A stretch of DNA of 64,000 nt, taken from assembly GCA_001465935.1 (NCBI GenBank), contig LNKV01000043.1, forward strand, positions 242,298 through 306,297, given 5' to 3'. Origin of the DNA: Clarireedia homoeocarpa (Eukaryota > Ascomycota > Leotiomycetes > Helotiales > Rutstroemiaceae). Made by a program: the position numbers and the translations under genes. Positions within the stretch are counted from its first letter, which is position 1, and each line of letters starts with the position of its first letter. The notes beneath the pieces were generated by a model. That model saw nothing but the letters and a program-made list of their open reading frames with translations. It did not search any database and had not been told where the DNA came from. Shown here piece after piece: positions 21,661-35,040 of this stretch.

Positions 21661-24365
21661 TCACACATTGGCATCACCGCTATCCCTCCATATATGCGTA
21701 TCGCCGAGACTTATAGAGCTTGCTGCAGATTCCTCACGGTCTAGATGTGAACTGCTGCCATTCGTCTCGAACTCCTCCTGGTCTTTGTTGATCCAGATTT
21801 TCTCCAATCTATACGAAGGTCAGTAAATAAAATGCTAGCATACACAATTCAGTACTTACGGTACGACAAGACTCGGATTAACAAATTTCATGCCCCTCTC
21901 CCTTGTTTCATCAAGGGTACTACTACCCCTGCGGTAGCGCCCTGGCGGTGTGGCAATGCCAATGTCCTCACCGGCGATGTTGATATCAGGATTGGTATTT
22001 CGTCTGATACTGCGTAGAGCAATGAACTTCATAAGCGGATGGAAAGCCCGACGGAAGTAATAGCTGTACCAGATTGTGAAAGGAATCAAGGGCACAACCA
22101 AAATAGCAGGAATGAATGCATTTCTCAAAGCAATGACACCAGCCATTGTCAGCTGGAAGAAACCCAACCCAATAAGAATACGATAGACAATCATAGGCCA
22201 GGCACCACCGGTTGCATGCTGTGGGTGATCCATCGCATATAGAAGCTGGTATTTGTACGTGTAATAGCCCAGAGCGAAGTATGATAATCCGAACAACAAG
22301 ACTAGGTACCCTGCTGGCTGAATGCTATAGACGATACAAAGAATGTAGATCAGGAGGGCTGATGGCAGGTAGAATCCATACTTGAAGATTGGCGGCTGTA
22401 CCAACTCTGCATAATCTCTAGGAGTTTTGGCACCCATAAGTGTGATCGGGTATAGTGAAACGCTTCCAAACTCGAGCAACCTGAAGGGCAGTAGGCCAAT
22501 TGATTGAAGAAGGATGAAATTCGTGTAAAACATCGAAAGCTTCGAGATCGAAGAAGCTAACGTGTATGCAATCTTCGTGGTGTCTTTGAGTGTCTCTTGA
22601 AGAACAGGCCAGAATGTGCTCGCAGCTCCAAATACAGTGAAGACCACGAATACATTGAAGAATGTGAAATAGAAATTCTTGGAAATAACCGAAAGTTCAA
22701 CCTCGCCTTGTGATATCGAGCCTTGCATGTTCGCGAGGTAGTCATACAGAAATGGAATGGCCAAGTTCAGCAATGAGACTACGAGTGTGGGTAGACCTGT
22801 CTGAACCAAAGCTTTGAGGATGCTATGCTCCTCTAAGGTGTTCGCAAGTTCGGGCCAGACTTGTTTAATTGAGCACAAACCGACAAGACCAGCAAGAAAA
22901 GCAACTGGAATAAGCCATATGATTGTGAGTACAAGGATAAAGATCGTAATCGACCAAGATCGGATCATACGATTCGACCGAGATAAGTAAGTGTTCGTCC
23001 ATACAATGTCCATTGGAGCAGGAGATGGTCTGGCTACGAGCTGCCTCGGAATTGGATCGAGCAAGGCCTGTACAGCCATTTGGCATGCAGGAATAGAATC
23101 CATTGTGACGAATGCGAGCGCCGTAGGTTTGTACTCCTTCTTCCTTGCATCTACAATCATATCGTCCAGCTGACGAAGTTGCTCCTCGTAATGATCAATG
23201 GCATCGACTTTTCTGCTTTGGAAACCAAGGAAGCCATACCAGATTCGCGTCGTTGGACGAGGTTGTTCGAAGGGCGTAACATGGCTGCCTCCTAACAGGT
23301 TGGCATCTTCGCGAGTCTCCGAATCCTCTTCCTGTTCCACAGATGATTGCGTTGGCAGTATATTCTGTAGTAAACCCTGGCTTGAATTTCTTTGTCGACC
23401 AAGGTGTACTGTCCACGCCTCCTCTAGTCGTCTAACAACTTGCGCCCTCTTGTCCATAAGACCGTCCAATTTCTTCCAGTCACGACATAGCGTTACACTT
23501 TCAACTTTGCCAATCTCAAGTTTCTCCAAAAACTCTGTTATCTTTTTCTCAGACCTAAGTTCCTCTGGTATTCCGGAGAGTTTGATTGTGCGGTCGGTAA
23601 CGGTGTATTGACTACCAAGGTAATCCTGTCGGATCTGAATTATACGCTGTGTTTGTCTTGTCATGAAGAATATCGCAAGCCCCGTAAACAGATATGTAAA
23701 TACAAGGTAAGACCAGAGGTAGCTAGTATCAGGTAATTCGCGATCGGAGTCCTTGCCGCCTTTGAGAATTGTATCTTCATCCCACCCACCGTGCCAACCT
23801 TCCAGTCGCGAGTAGTCTGGGATATTGGGAGGATGTGTTGAGTTGCTCGAAAATGGGTCGAAAACGTAGTAAAAGTGCGCATTGATCGGAGCAAGAATGG
23901 TGGCAGCTATGATGAACATGATCGCAAACAGTTTCATCGACATTTTGAAGAAGGATAAAAACTAAAACTGTTAGCATTCACCCATTCTGAGTATGCGCCA
24001 ATACTCACGACATATGCATCTAATCCAGCCGATGCAAGGACTTGTTCTTCGGTTACCCTATACAAAGCAGGCATCCAACCAAAGAAAGTATCTGGAAGCT
24101 CTGGCAAAGTTGCAGCCGCATCGACATTTCGTTTCCGCGCAGCATACAGACTTTTCCATTTTGGTCGCAGAATCTGACAGAGTTAGTTGAGCTTCGTCGC
24201 GGTGTATCGCCAACTTACACAAAAACCAAAGAAGGCGGAGATACCAAGTGAGAAGGAGAGGACGAGTTGGACGTATATCGTAGTTTGTTGGTCATGCGGA
24301 ACTGTAGGGTCGAAGTTTTTACATTTATCCTCGGCGATTATCAAACCGCTCATGAAGGAAGCCAT
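21661..24365 (-). CDS. CSC1/TMEM63-family osmosensitive cation channel (RSN1_7TM, former DUF221)
   Basis: Four exons: 24365-24219, 24173-24009, 23961-21860 and 21808-21661. Together 2562 bases, in frame, 853 residues; every intron has a GTAAGT or GTGAGT donor. The N-terminal part has a membrane segment (QLVLSFSLGISAFFGF), then the family motif FCILRPKWKSLYAAR and a WMPALYRVTEEQVLASAGLDAYV loop, all typical of the family. Two more helices follow. The cytosolic RNA-binding-fold-like domain spans about residues 210-360 (TIKLSGIPEELRSEK and PTALAFVTMDSIPAC). About eight further helices form the pore domain (TIFILVLTIIWLIPVAFLAG, NFILLQSIGLLPFRLLEF, YLVLLFGLSYFALGYY). The tail is polar. Yeast Csc1 and plant OSCA relatives conduct calcium on hyperosmotic or membrane stress; location is likely the plasma membrane or endosomes. 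It is intact and probably functional. Confidence 0.93.
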
Positions 24366-25127
24366 TATGAAGGCTGGGGTGAGAGATAGCTTGAAGTCAA
24401 AGGGAAAATAACATTGCAAACAAAGTACGAGTATCGGGTAACGTTAACTAAATAAACACAGAAGTATTTGGGAGCGCCATCTTTTTCATGGATCATGCAG
24501 GTTCTAGCATGACGATTTGTGGATGATGATCCTGGCGGTCTCGTTTACCGTGTTACATAATCAAGACCGCCGAATACCGAATAGGGAAGTTATTCAAAGG
24601 CTGACCGACGACGATCACGTGGGATTCTTTATTTACAACATGTTTTTGATATTTAGGCGGAACAACAAGTCACAGTGTATTATCCCAAGTCGGCGTCTTT
24701 TATCTCCGCTGAAGAGGGGAGCAAATAGGACAGGTACCGTGAAGGTTATGAATGCCGTGATGTTCACTGCCGATATGAATCCAGTCGTCATCTACAAGGT
24801 AGTCGAGTGCCTACACGAGGATATACACGAACTCACCTGCAGCGTCGAAGTTCGACCAATTAATGTGCTATTCAACTCTTTGATATATATATATATATAT
24901 AATATTTCAAAAGCAAATAGGCGAATTTCCAATGTCGAAATCACACTCAAACAATCAAATTATGTGTTTCTATGGCTCATGAATTAGAACTCCTTTCGCC
25001 TTCTTCACCTTTGGAAAATTCTAGCCAGACACCGTATCATATTCTCGTATCTTTCTCTTCCAAAGCTCGGAATCCAACTCAATGCTAAAAACTTCACTGT
25101 TTACTTGACAACCTCTCCACCACCTCC
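24366..25127. other. divergent promoter region with TA microsatellite
   Basis: Separates the channel gene (minus) from the Pch2-like gene (plus), so both promoters should be here. A TA dinucleotide run lies at about 24883-24901. A short open frame at 24517-24987 has no domain. Confidence 0.45.
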
Positions 25128-27146
25128 ATGACTCATCATCTGGTAGAATCCATCATGGAGGGACTCAACTCCAGCAGATCAGATCCCACACTCGCATCCG
25201 TATCCCCTCCAGATCCAGCTTCAAAGAAAATTACTCTGGTCCTCGAAGCGCACATCCTAGACGTGGCTCTAGAAAACACTGTTCTCGACAGAGCCTCCAT
25301 GAAAGATTTTAGACGACGGGTAAAGTCCGACTTGGTGCACTTCAACAGGAACTTGGTTTGTATGATCGATTCAAATATACTTCCATTCATGAGGCGTAGG
25401 GCACAATCACCCGACCACAGCGATGAAGAAAACAATGGCTAAAATCTCGCAACAGATATAAGTCCAAGCCATGACCTACTGCAATCACTAGTTGTTGCAT
25501 CGATCACTGACGACAATGATAACTCTTTGGAGCTCGTTACTCTTGCTGACGCGGAAAAAATCAAGATTATACCCTATAAGATGTGGGAATCATCCGCAAT
25601 ATTTTCTACGGAAGTTGTTGAACTAGAAGAGTTATTACCGCGAGGAGACATGGTAGACCCCGCGATACTTTCAGCGGATGTTTTTAGAATGCCTTGTCAT
25701 GACTTCAAAGATCAGTGGGAAGAGTATGTACAGAGAGACCGCCGCTGATGGTTTCTTAACCAGAATCCAGAATGACGTTTGACAGATTAGTATTCGAGCA
25801 AGACCATAAGGAAGAGATATTCTGGATGATTCATAACATGCGTAGGTGATTCTTTGACGTTTGAAATTTGGAAGTCTTCATTAATGGCGAGTAGTTAAAT
25901 TCGCCGCCGACATGCCAGATGAGAAACGGAAGATGAGCCCTATGGCTTTGCTCCACGGCATGTCCAACTCTCTTGTCCATCACTAGTGTACTACAAGACT
26001 GATTGGAATGGCGTGGATAGGCCCTCCAGGTACAGGAAAAACATCTTTATGCCAAGCAATGGCACAAAAGCTCTCCGTCCGCCTCTCGAAGATATACCCA
26101 AACACCACTATGATTCAAGTCAAGACAGCAACACTGTTATCAAAGTACTATAGTGAAAGCGCAAAGCAAGTGGATGATCTCTTCACCAAAATCAAAATCA
26201 TGTGCGAGAATGACACAGAGCGAATCATCTTCGTACTCATCGATGAGGTTGAGTCTATTGTAAGTACTCGCACAGCATTTGTCCATCTTTCCCGACAAAT
26301 TACTCAAATATGAATCAAAAGGCTGGATCACGACACAAAGGAATCGCGGATGGAGAAAGTCAGGACTCGCTGAGAGCAACGAATGCTCTCATTACTGGCT
26401 TCGACAGGGTGAAGAGATGTCCCAATATTGTATTCCTTTGCACATCTAACATGGTTGAGTATCTGGACCGAGCCTTCGTGGATAGGTGTTCAGTGCAGAT
26501 TGAGTTCACTCAGCCATCAAAAGAGTGTCAATATAAGATATTGCGAACGTGCATTTTGAGCCTTATTGCACGAGAGATCGTTGGAGTCGACGACAAGGAA
26601 GATGACAGCGCTCGTGGTAATAGAATAGAGAGCTACAATTTCGCAGTGAGTGAACTCCTCCATTGCTGTTTGTTCCGGTCTCCCAAAGGCCTATCGCGTG
26701 GATTCAATGCTTACAAGTTTCCTGTACAGAGGCTGTTCGAAGCCGATACCGTTAGTCCTTCTGGCAAACTCTATAAGATTGTTGAGTCGCTGCATTCTGA
26801 AGATGCCAAGGAGAGGTTTGGAAATACCATCAGCGGCCGATTCCTCTCGCAATTGCCTATGCAGGTTCTCATGAAATACACTCGACCAAAAAAGAGCATA
26901 CAGCTGGATCATGCTCTGGATCTCATTCAAAAAGAACTCGGAGAGATGTCCAAACGTCACCATAAGCGTAAGTGGGAGCCAGACACAAAGCAAGCTGAAA
27001 CAGCTGGACACTCCTGCTGCGCTAAAGAGTTGATGGAGCGTCTCGTTGAGGGCAAATTACTACCACCATCAGCCCCCAAGCCTGTGACGAAAGGCTTCGA
27101 CGGATATCTCAATGGTAGAGTGACACGGGTCGAGAGCGAAGATTGA
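25128..27146 (+). pseudogene. PCH2: Pch2/TRIP13-type AAA+ ATPase gene, probably disrupted
   Basis: Pch2/TRIP13 remodels HORMA-domain proteins in meiosis and the spindle checkpoint. The AAA core is clear: Walker A GPPGTGKTS from 26020, then SLCQAMAQKLSVRL, Walker B VLIDEVES (about 26235), a 62-bp intron (26260-26321), then SLRATNALITGFD, CTSNMVEYLDRAFVDR (sensor and arginine finger area) and the helical lid, ending at 27146. The N-terminal part also fits (LVLEAHILDVALENT, WESSAIFSTEVVELEELLPRG, ELVFEQDHKEEIFWMIHN), with introns at 25724-25785 and 25842-25895. Two in-frame stops break it: TAA at 25440 and TAG at 25984. The first can be removed by an intron 25360-25491 (GTATGA to CTAG). The second cannot, and right after it the segment leading to Walker A looks shortened and shifted (WNGV is in another frame). 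The likely reading is a gene that lost function recently; an error in the assembly is the alternative. Confidence 0.72.
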
Positions 27147-30100
27147 TGACATATGCTTGTTGACTGACTAAACGTCATGCTTCGAGTGCAACCTAATATC
27201 TGTGCATATCCTTGCGTCTCTTTCACTGCAGCATACTTGCATACTGTACACGGGGAGAATCCCGACTATAAGGCCACCTCGATAGCTTGCAGCGTACTTA
27301 CTGTATCTGTATAGCATATCAACAAAAGCGCTAGAAGAGGGGAACGTTGCATGTAGCTTCATAGACCAGCACCAACTATTAAAACGCGACATTGGGAGAA
27401 TACAGAGCTCCAAGCCACTATTCGCAACTCCTTTCTGACAAACCCCTCTTCAAAACCATATAATAGCACTGTCATAGTGGGGCCAACATAGAATGAAATT
27501 GCATCCGTGTCATCATCATGTAACAAGCAGACGAAACGGAAGCACTCGCGATAGATGATTTGGGAGCGTCCGTCCTCCCTACCCGTACATTTCGCAGACA
27601 TAACCGAGCCTTCTAAATACAGAAAGTCTTGCATAAGCAAGCAAGTCCAAAGCAAGGTAGCTGACGTACTTTGAATTTGAAAATCCTTGTCACTTATCTA
27701 CAGTAATTAGGAGCATGTTCTCCGCAACTCAGCCCTCCATTTGCTGGACTGAGGTTAACTACTTGCGTCACTGCCGTTATAGGTTTCTCCGGATTCATCA
27801 ACATAACCCCTCATGGTGAACTTTGGGAGATGTGGTTTGTGATAGCATTCTCATATGTACTGTTTAATCGGAGAAGGGAGAGAATAGAAGTGAGGTCATT
27901 CACGCAAGAAAGCACGACCAGCCGTTAAGCTGATTATTCCCTCCAGACAGTTAAAGTTAACTGTTGTATCCCGAAAATCTGGGGGTGGTGGAGTTTCATT
28001 GCGCTAATGCTAGACCTGAGCTAAAGCCCGCATCTGGAACTTACCGGACTTCCCGACTAGAGCTGTATTGCTATAGTTTTGCTGCAGCTCATGAATCACT
28101 GCAGATCACCTTACAGCAACGACTCGAGTGTGTTGGATACAGAAAACATCATGTATTGTCTTTTAAGTTTGAGTTGAGACTTAAAACGTCCCGGACTTTC
28201 AGTGCTGAAATGAAGAAAGAGCTTGAAAGGCTCAGCCCTGAGGGGTCATATGTGCTAGAGGAGCTTTGCTCGTAGTATGGGCGGGCACAAATCATATTTC
28301 TTTGCCAACGAAGCAAGTCTGTGAAAAAGCCTCAAAAACCAAGAGCCGTGTGCTATTGAGTTTCGTAAAACCAAGGTTTTACTAAAATAATCATTAGTTC
28401 AACTTGTTACGATTGAAAACGAAATGCCGTTCTTGTTTTTTGCTTTCATCCAATCCCCTCACAACTAATTCTTGGAACTACCGGAATAGCATGCCGAGCA
28501 AAGCTGGGGTATGTGGCATCTAGCTTCAAATGCTGTTCATAGTCCCTGTGTCTGTGTCTCCATGACACGACATGACTGACACCTCGCTGTCGTTCCACCT
28601 GTCCGAAGGGTCGAGAACTTGTCTGCATCCCGTAGCCCGAGTCTGTCGCACTCGAAAATCTCCCATCGGCGTCCATACATCCAAGAACGTTTTCATCTTA
28701 TCTTGTTTCGTGGTTTGTGTTCATGATGATGGAGGTGCTGTTGGACCCTGAGCACAATAGCGCAGTGCTAATAGAGCGCGAAGATGCGATGTGGCGGGTG
28801 TGGCTCAATGTTCGCGTGATGAATAGATTAAGTTGCACTGCCAATCTGCATAGTAAGGGTTGTTGTCTTCCATCTCATACCTGTGGTATTTGTTTCTTGG
28901 CGTCCACACATGGGGAGGAGGAGGAGATACTTCGCTATTTCGGGAAGTAAGATCTCCAATACCACCATTGTGGCTGTGACCGCAAGAAGAAATGATGCCC
29001 AATTTACATGGGGTTGACCATTTTTCCTATCAATTGTTGATAGGGCAAATGCGATATGGAAGTTTTTCCTCGATGAGTCGATTTATATATCATACAGGCC
29101 CTGTATTGCAGCATGTGAATATGGAAAATGTTCAAATAATTCCGGCTCTTCGGAGGTTTCTCCGTCAACAAATGAATTATCGATGCGATCGGAAAGAACC
29201 GGTTCAAGAGCAATCTTTTGCTAGTAGAAATGTCAGAAAATGAGTGAATTAAGAAGTAAACATGCTTCTCGTAAAGCACCCTTAATAGATTACCCTAGGC
29301 CCTAGAGCTCATGATTCGCACGCCTTTGGAAGATCACTCACGAGTGGTTGGATAAACGTTCAGGTTTTATTCCTGGCGCTTTCTTACTATCCCTGCCATC
29401 GTCTGGTACGACGGAAACAGCTGGTTGGATCGAGGATGTTCCGGCTGTCAATATACTTGGTATTCGAAGTGTGCGTGGGCCTCCTTCTGCTTGGAATATG
29501 CCGAGCCTTAAAGAAATGGGCCGCCAGGGGGCCGGTGATCAAGGTGTGGCTGAAGTGATCGTTCAATCATGCTCTTATTCGCTGTCAGAGCACAGTGCGG
29601 ACAAAACGTCCGGATATGATGTCTTCAGAATAGAAAAGAACCCGGGACAGGATGCAAAGGAGTGGAAAGGATGAAGTCAGAGTCTGTAGGATGAAACATT
29701 GTGCCAAGATACAAAAGAGGTTGTATATCTTGCCCGTGATGAACCGCGTCAACAGGAAAAGAGCAAGATGTGAGATGTCTGGCCCAGCAGAGCTTTTGTG
29801 CTACCTAGCGAGGGTCAGATACGCAACCTCGTCGAGACAATGCGTGACGGGGACATGTAACCATCCCGTCGGATTTCCCATGCATTTAACCGTCTTTTCC
29901 CTGGTCTTTGGGCATCTGTTTATCCTTTTCCGTCTCGGCCGTAGCTACCAGGTTTTCCCAGGTATACTCGGTATGTGAAGGTATACATACTTATGTACGA
30001 AGTATGTACATGCACCGAAGAAGCATGGTTTTGTTGGTATATAATGTAGTATTGCAGGTGTGGGTATGGGCCGGGACTGTATTGTAATGGAAACTGGCAT

Positions 30101-31023
30101 TTGTTATGGAGGGGAAACTTTTCGATGCAACAACGGAAAGTGGTGGATGCCCCCTCCTACCATCCATATCCTTGCCCGCCTTCTGCCTCGCCCATTCGTC
30201 GTTGCGTTTATTGTACCTGACGTAAATTTGCGTAACTTAAATGGATATTTTTCTTCCCTGGTCCGAGACTGTAAGTGGTCCACGAATATTCAACCTCGAG
30301 AATTGTCTAGAAGGTACGAAGAGAAAATATTCCTACTAAAGGATGTGAGAGAATTCCCCAAATTTTGAGGATATACTGGTACCACCCTCCCTTCCACTCA
30401 TCCATTTTCTTCTGACACGCTCAAACAACTCGCATCAGACGTTTCCCACGTTCTAGAACAAGAGGACAAGGGAGCAAGAGAACAAGACGAGGGGTAAAGT
30501 CTTGAACGTTCCGCCCAACCTATCGGGGAATTACACAAAATATCTGCTACTAAGAGATCTTCCATCCTCACCACAAAGCCTCAGCCCACCCGGTGGTCAG
30601 AGACGCCAGCTTTATTTTTTGGTGTTTGATCTGCTCAGGACCTCAACATTAAGCAGCCATTATATATCTGTGCTTGCAACTAAAAGCAAAATTCTTCTAC
30701 TCTTCTTTCTTAGGAAATACCTCGTCCGCAAATCTCTCACTCTTCCCTGACGACCACGAAGCTTACTCGATTTCCACCAACCTCAACAAACCCGAATCTT
30801 CTCTCTGCCATTCGAAAACCCCGCACACCTAGTCAGGCTACGGCGAATACAATACGGGCTCTCTTCATCTGCAACACTCTTTAAGTGTTCGAACTGCAGT
30901 TGGATCTTAGACCAGGATTGTCACCACAAACACAGAATCCATCTTGTCTACAAAGAAGCTCATGGTCTCGCGATTACCGGCTTCCACACATATTCATATA
31001 TACTTCAGCTCAGTACCGCCAAT
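27147..31023. other. 3.9 kb without a recognised gene
   Basis: The largest gap in the window. It has many short open frames on both strands (27359-27655 minus, 27964-28275 plus, 28992-29243 plus, 29652-29978 plus), none with a domain, splice pattern or signal peptide I can defend. No terminal repeats or transposase motifs were seen. The last 500 bases should hold the trehalose gene promoter; one stress-element-like AGGGG lies near 30490. Confidence 0.45.
29986..30006. repeat. short inverted repeat
   Basis: CATACTT and AAGTATG flank a 7-base ATGTACG spacer, a perfect 7-bp stem. Too short to assign a function. Confidence 0.5.
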
Positions 31024-34000
31024 ATGACGGTCTTCGTTGCGTCCTTGTAAGTACCCTCCATTCGGAGCTGCGGGGAAACTTGCCCGTTTTACTCGTCTTA
31101 GTCCGCCAACGCTATGTTGACGGCGGGCTAAAGGATAGCCTGCAATTATCATCTCGAAATTCATAGACCATGCCATTGAAGCACTGTGTCTCTTTTCTTC
31201 TTCCTTCGTTTACACTATTCTCGTGGAACACCCGAGACACGGACTAACGCAGGGCACTGTTAATAGATTTCTCCCTTATACTATCAACTTCAAGCTTCCC
31301 ACCAGCTCCTCTACGTCACGCTCTGGTCGCCCGGCAGCCTCAAAACGAATCAACACCAAGATTGATACTACCGGAAAACCCAGTCTTTTTGCGCAACAGA
31401 AAGATATAACTCCTCCAACGACGCCTGTGCATGATATCGACCATGAGGAATTCTTCGCACAGAATGATGACTCTGATTTGCGAGTTTCCCTTACCAAAGA
31501 TGAAGGCCCACGTTCTATAGTTGTTCCTAGTGATCCTCATTCGCCAGCATGGGGTACCAACAGGCTCTTCAACCAACCGCGCTCGCGAGCCAGCTCACCC
31601 CCACCAGCCGATATTTTGAAACATAACAAGACTATAGAGAAAGCGGAGTCTTTGGGCAGGGCTGGTATTCGTCAACCACAAATGGAGCGTAGCGACAGCC
31701 ATGATCGTGTCTTCGCTTCTGCAGAATGGACAGTTGAGCCGGCTGATCAGGGCAACGGAGGTCTAAGAAATGCAGTGCAAGCTGCTGTCAGAAGTGGGAA
31801 TCTTGATGAGAAAATTTGGGTGGGAACTCTAGGCATGCCTACCGACGCTTTGGAAGACACAAGACAAAAAGAGGACATCGAAGACCGTCTAGCTACCGAA
31901 TATGATTCTCTTACTGTTTTCTGCAAGGACAGCGATTTTGATGGGCATTACACGCATTACTGCAAGCAGATCTTGTGGCCCGTCTTCCACTACCAGATTC
32001 CCGACAACCCAAAGAGCAAGGCTTACGAAGATCATTCATGGGTATACTATGTCAAGGTTAATCAAGCATTTGCGGACAAAATTGTCAAGAACTGGAAGCG
32101 AGGCGATGTAATCTGGATTCATGACTATCATCTTTTGCTGGTCCCTGCCATGATCAGAAAGAAGATCCCTGATGCAAAGATTGGGTTCTTCTTGCATGTC
32201 GCATTCCCATCCTCGGAAGTTTTTCGCTGCTTGGCTGTTAGAAAAGAGTTGCTGGAAGGCATGCTTGGAGCTAACCTCATTGGATTCCAAATCCATGAGT
32301 ACGCACGCCATTTTCTACAAACCTGCAGTCGTATCTTGATGGTAGAGGCTACAAATGATGGCATTCAGCTCGAGGATCGCTTCATTGATGTTATCAACCT
32401 TGCAATTGGTATCGATCCGGTTGCTTTACACAAAAGCCGTGCTGACCCTGATGCGGCACGCTGGTTGAATACAATGCAAGAGAGGTACCGTGGTAAGAAA
32501 CTAATTGTAGCCCGCGACAAGTTGGACCAAGTGCGAGGTGTGCGCCCAAAGCTCTTAGTAAGTGACCGTTTCTGTAGCGTCCTTGACCTGGTCACACTCT
32601 GCCTGATTCCAGGCTTTCGGGGAAGAAAACCAGCGCTGACTGCAAGTACAGGCATATGAATTGTTCTTAAACAAATATCCTGAGTGGAGAGATAAAGTTG
32701 TCCTTATCCAGGTCGCGACTTCTACCACAGAAAACGCCGAGCTCGACGCTACTGTCTCCGATATTGTCACCCGAGTTAATTCTTCGTGGGCAAATCTTGC
32801 ATATCAGCCTCTAGTTTACTTGAAGCAAGACATTACCTACCCTCAATACCTAGCTTTGCTCACCGTCGCTGATGCTCTGATGATTGCCAGTCAACGTGAA
32901 GGTATGAACTTGACATGTCATGAGTATCTCTCCTGTCAAGATGGTAGCTTCGAAGGCCATAACAGATATGGATCACTCATTTTGAGTGAATTTACTGGTA
33001 GTGCATCTGTTTTTGGAGGGAATGAGTTGTCCGTCAACCCCTGGGATTACCGACAATGCGCCGATGCGATCAAGAAGGCACTCGAAATGGAGGATGGCGA
33101 GAAAGAGGATCGGTGGAGGAAATTGCACGCGGCTGTCATGCACCACACGGCTGAGCACTGGTTTAATGAGTTCCTTGCCAAGCTCGACAGTGTCTATGAA
33201 GAACAATACAAGCGGGACACTACCGCTGTACCGCGACTTTCCATCAATATGCTAGGGCAGAAATACCAAAGGTCTGGACGAAGACTTTTCATCCTCGACT
33301 ATGAGGGAACACTCGCCTCATGGGGGTCCCCAAGCAGCATCATTTTGACAAGTCCTCAAGTAAGTTAAAGGGCCATTGCTCTTCCATGGTTGTTACTGAC
33401 AAAGGATAGCGCACGATTGATACTTTGAATGATATTTTGCAAGATGAACGAAATATGGTCTACGTAATGTCTAGTCGACAGCCAGAAGAGCTTGACCGTC
33501 TGTTTAAACGTGTTCCTGGTCTCGGTCTGATAGCTGAGAATGGATGCTTCCTCAAGGAATTTGGCTCTTCGGAATGGACTGAATTGGCCGATCCGGGAAA
33601 GATGAGAGCATGGAAGGATTCTGTGGAAGGTATTATGAAATATTACCATGAACGCACCCCTGGTTCTTGGATCGAAACGAGACACTGCAGCTTGATCTTC
33701 CATTACAAGAATGCAGAAGACTTTGAAAGCGCAAGTCGTCAAGCAGGTGACTGCGCAAGTCACATAAACGATGCTTGCGAAGAGCAAAGAGTCCGAGCCA
33801 TCCCTCTTGAGGGTAAGTCTAGTGTTACTTCTACTATGAACGAAAATGCTGACGACGATTATAGGAGCTGTTGCTGTTGAACCAATCGACTGGTCAAAGG
33901 GCACTGCAGCCATGAAGATTTTTGAAGGTCTTGAAAAGAGGCTTTCTCCAGACGTTGCGCATAAATCGCCTGTCGACTTCTTATTGGTTATTGGCGATGG

Positions 34001-34223
34001 AAGAGATGATGAAGTCATATTCCGATGGGCTAACCAAATAAATCGAAGCAAGAAGGTGGAGCATGTTACAACTGTCAGCTTGGGTAGCCGAAACACTGAA
34101 GCTGGATACACACTCACCCAGGGTGTGACTGGTATGTACACCGCAGTTCCATAACCAGCACTCATAACTAACATATATACAGGAGTCTTGACAGCACTCC
34201 AGAAGCTCTCACAAATCCCCTAA
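31024..34223 (+). CDS. trehalose-6-phosphate synthase complex regulatory subunit (Tps3/Tsl1 type)
   Basis: Six exons: 31024-31046, 31267-32557, 32652-33359, 33410-33812, 33865-34131 and 34183-34223, total 2733 bases in frame, 910 residues. After about 190 disordered residues comes a GT-B synthase-like domain (KIWVGTLGMPTDAL, ILWPVFHYQIPDNP, DVIWIHDYHLLLVPAMIRK, FFLHVAFPSSEVFR, IASQREGMNLTCHEYL) and then a HAD phosphatase-like domain from about residue 645. The HAD nucleophile motif reads LDYEGTL (D654, E656) instead of DxDGT, so the acid/base aspartate is Glu. The insertions and this change fit the non-catalytic Tps3/Tsl1 class that stabilises the Tps1-Tps2 complex in the cytosol, rather than Tps2 itself. 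The role is trehalose synthesis under stress. The intact multi-exon frame argues that the gene is active. Confidence 0.9.
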
Positions 34224-35040
34224 ATATTCCACTTCATTAGCAAGCGGACGTTTCTTAATTACATTCTGAAGACACGGTTGAAATTTCGCATGGGAGATAT
34301 AAATGATTGATGTGATAACACGACATAGCGACGGGCGTTCATTGGATGGAGGGCCGGGTTAGACGGAGGCAAATATAGCAATTGTAACTTCGAGAATCAA
34401 TATCCTTCTAGTTATTATATGCAACCAAAGCAAGTATGTGACGATTCTGGTTTCTACGTGTCTTGCCTGACCAATATATCTACATTTACGGTGCTGTGCA
34501 GTGTACATTACACCATAGATTTCATCAGCTATATAGCTGTATACAGAATTGACTATGTGGCAGTATTAATTTACAGTACCAGAAAGCAGCAACTGTAGAT
34601 TCTTTGGCGAGAGTAGAAAGTGTGAGTACCAATTCATTAACCACTACTTCATTATCACTAACACTCATTCCTCGTTGCTCGATTGATATCTTGCCAATTT
34701 ACTTATTTCTAGAATAAACCTCTCAACTGAGTTTATTTCGAGCATGTGGAAGCTTGATAGGTGGTGAATGAGTTATCATGTCCCGAGGACGTGAGCCCAG
34801 GCGGCTTGTCATAGTCAGACAGCGGCGGGCATCTGAAGGCACTGATGACGGATTGTCTACGCTTCAGAGTCTGCTAATTATTTTCCCGAGCTTTTCTCAT
34901 CACGCCACAGGAGCTTCTTGATCCTTCACGAACGACACGACTATTCTGAAGGAACCAATCACTATGGCAAGCAGCTGAATCCGAAGAAGCTATGCAATAT
35001 TCTTTCCAGTGCAGAATGACGACGAATTTTCTTCTAACAA
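34224..35040. other. intergenic between convergent genes
   Basis: 3' flanks of the trehalose gene (plus) and the ferric reductase (minus). AT-rich, with no gene, repeat or RNA recognised. Confidence 0.45.

Noticed and set aside
24883..24901. TA run as an origin or centromere signal
   Set aside because: Nineteen bases only, in ordinary intergenic sequence; a plain microsatellite explains it.
27359..28275. Possible genes in the long gap
   Set aside because: Short frames on both strands, none with a domain or splice signals that extend them.
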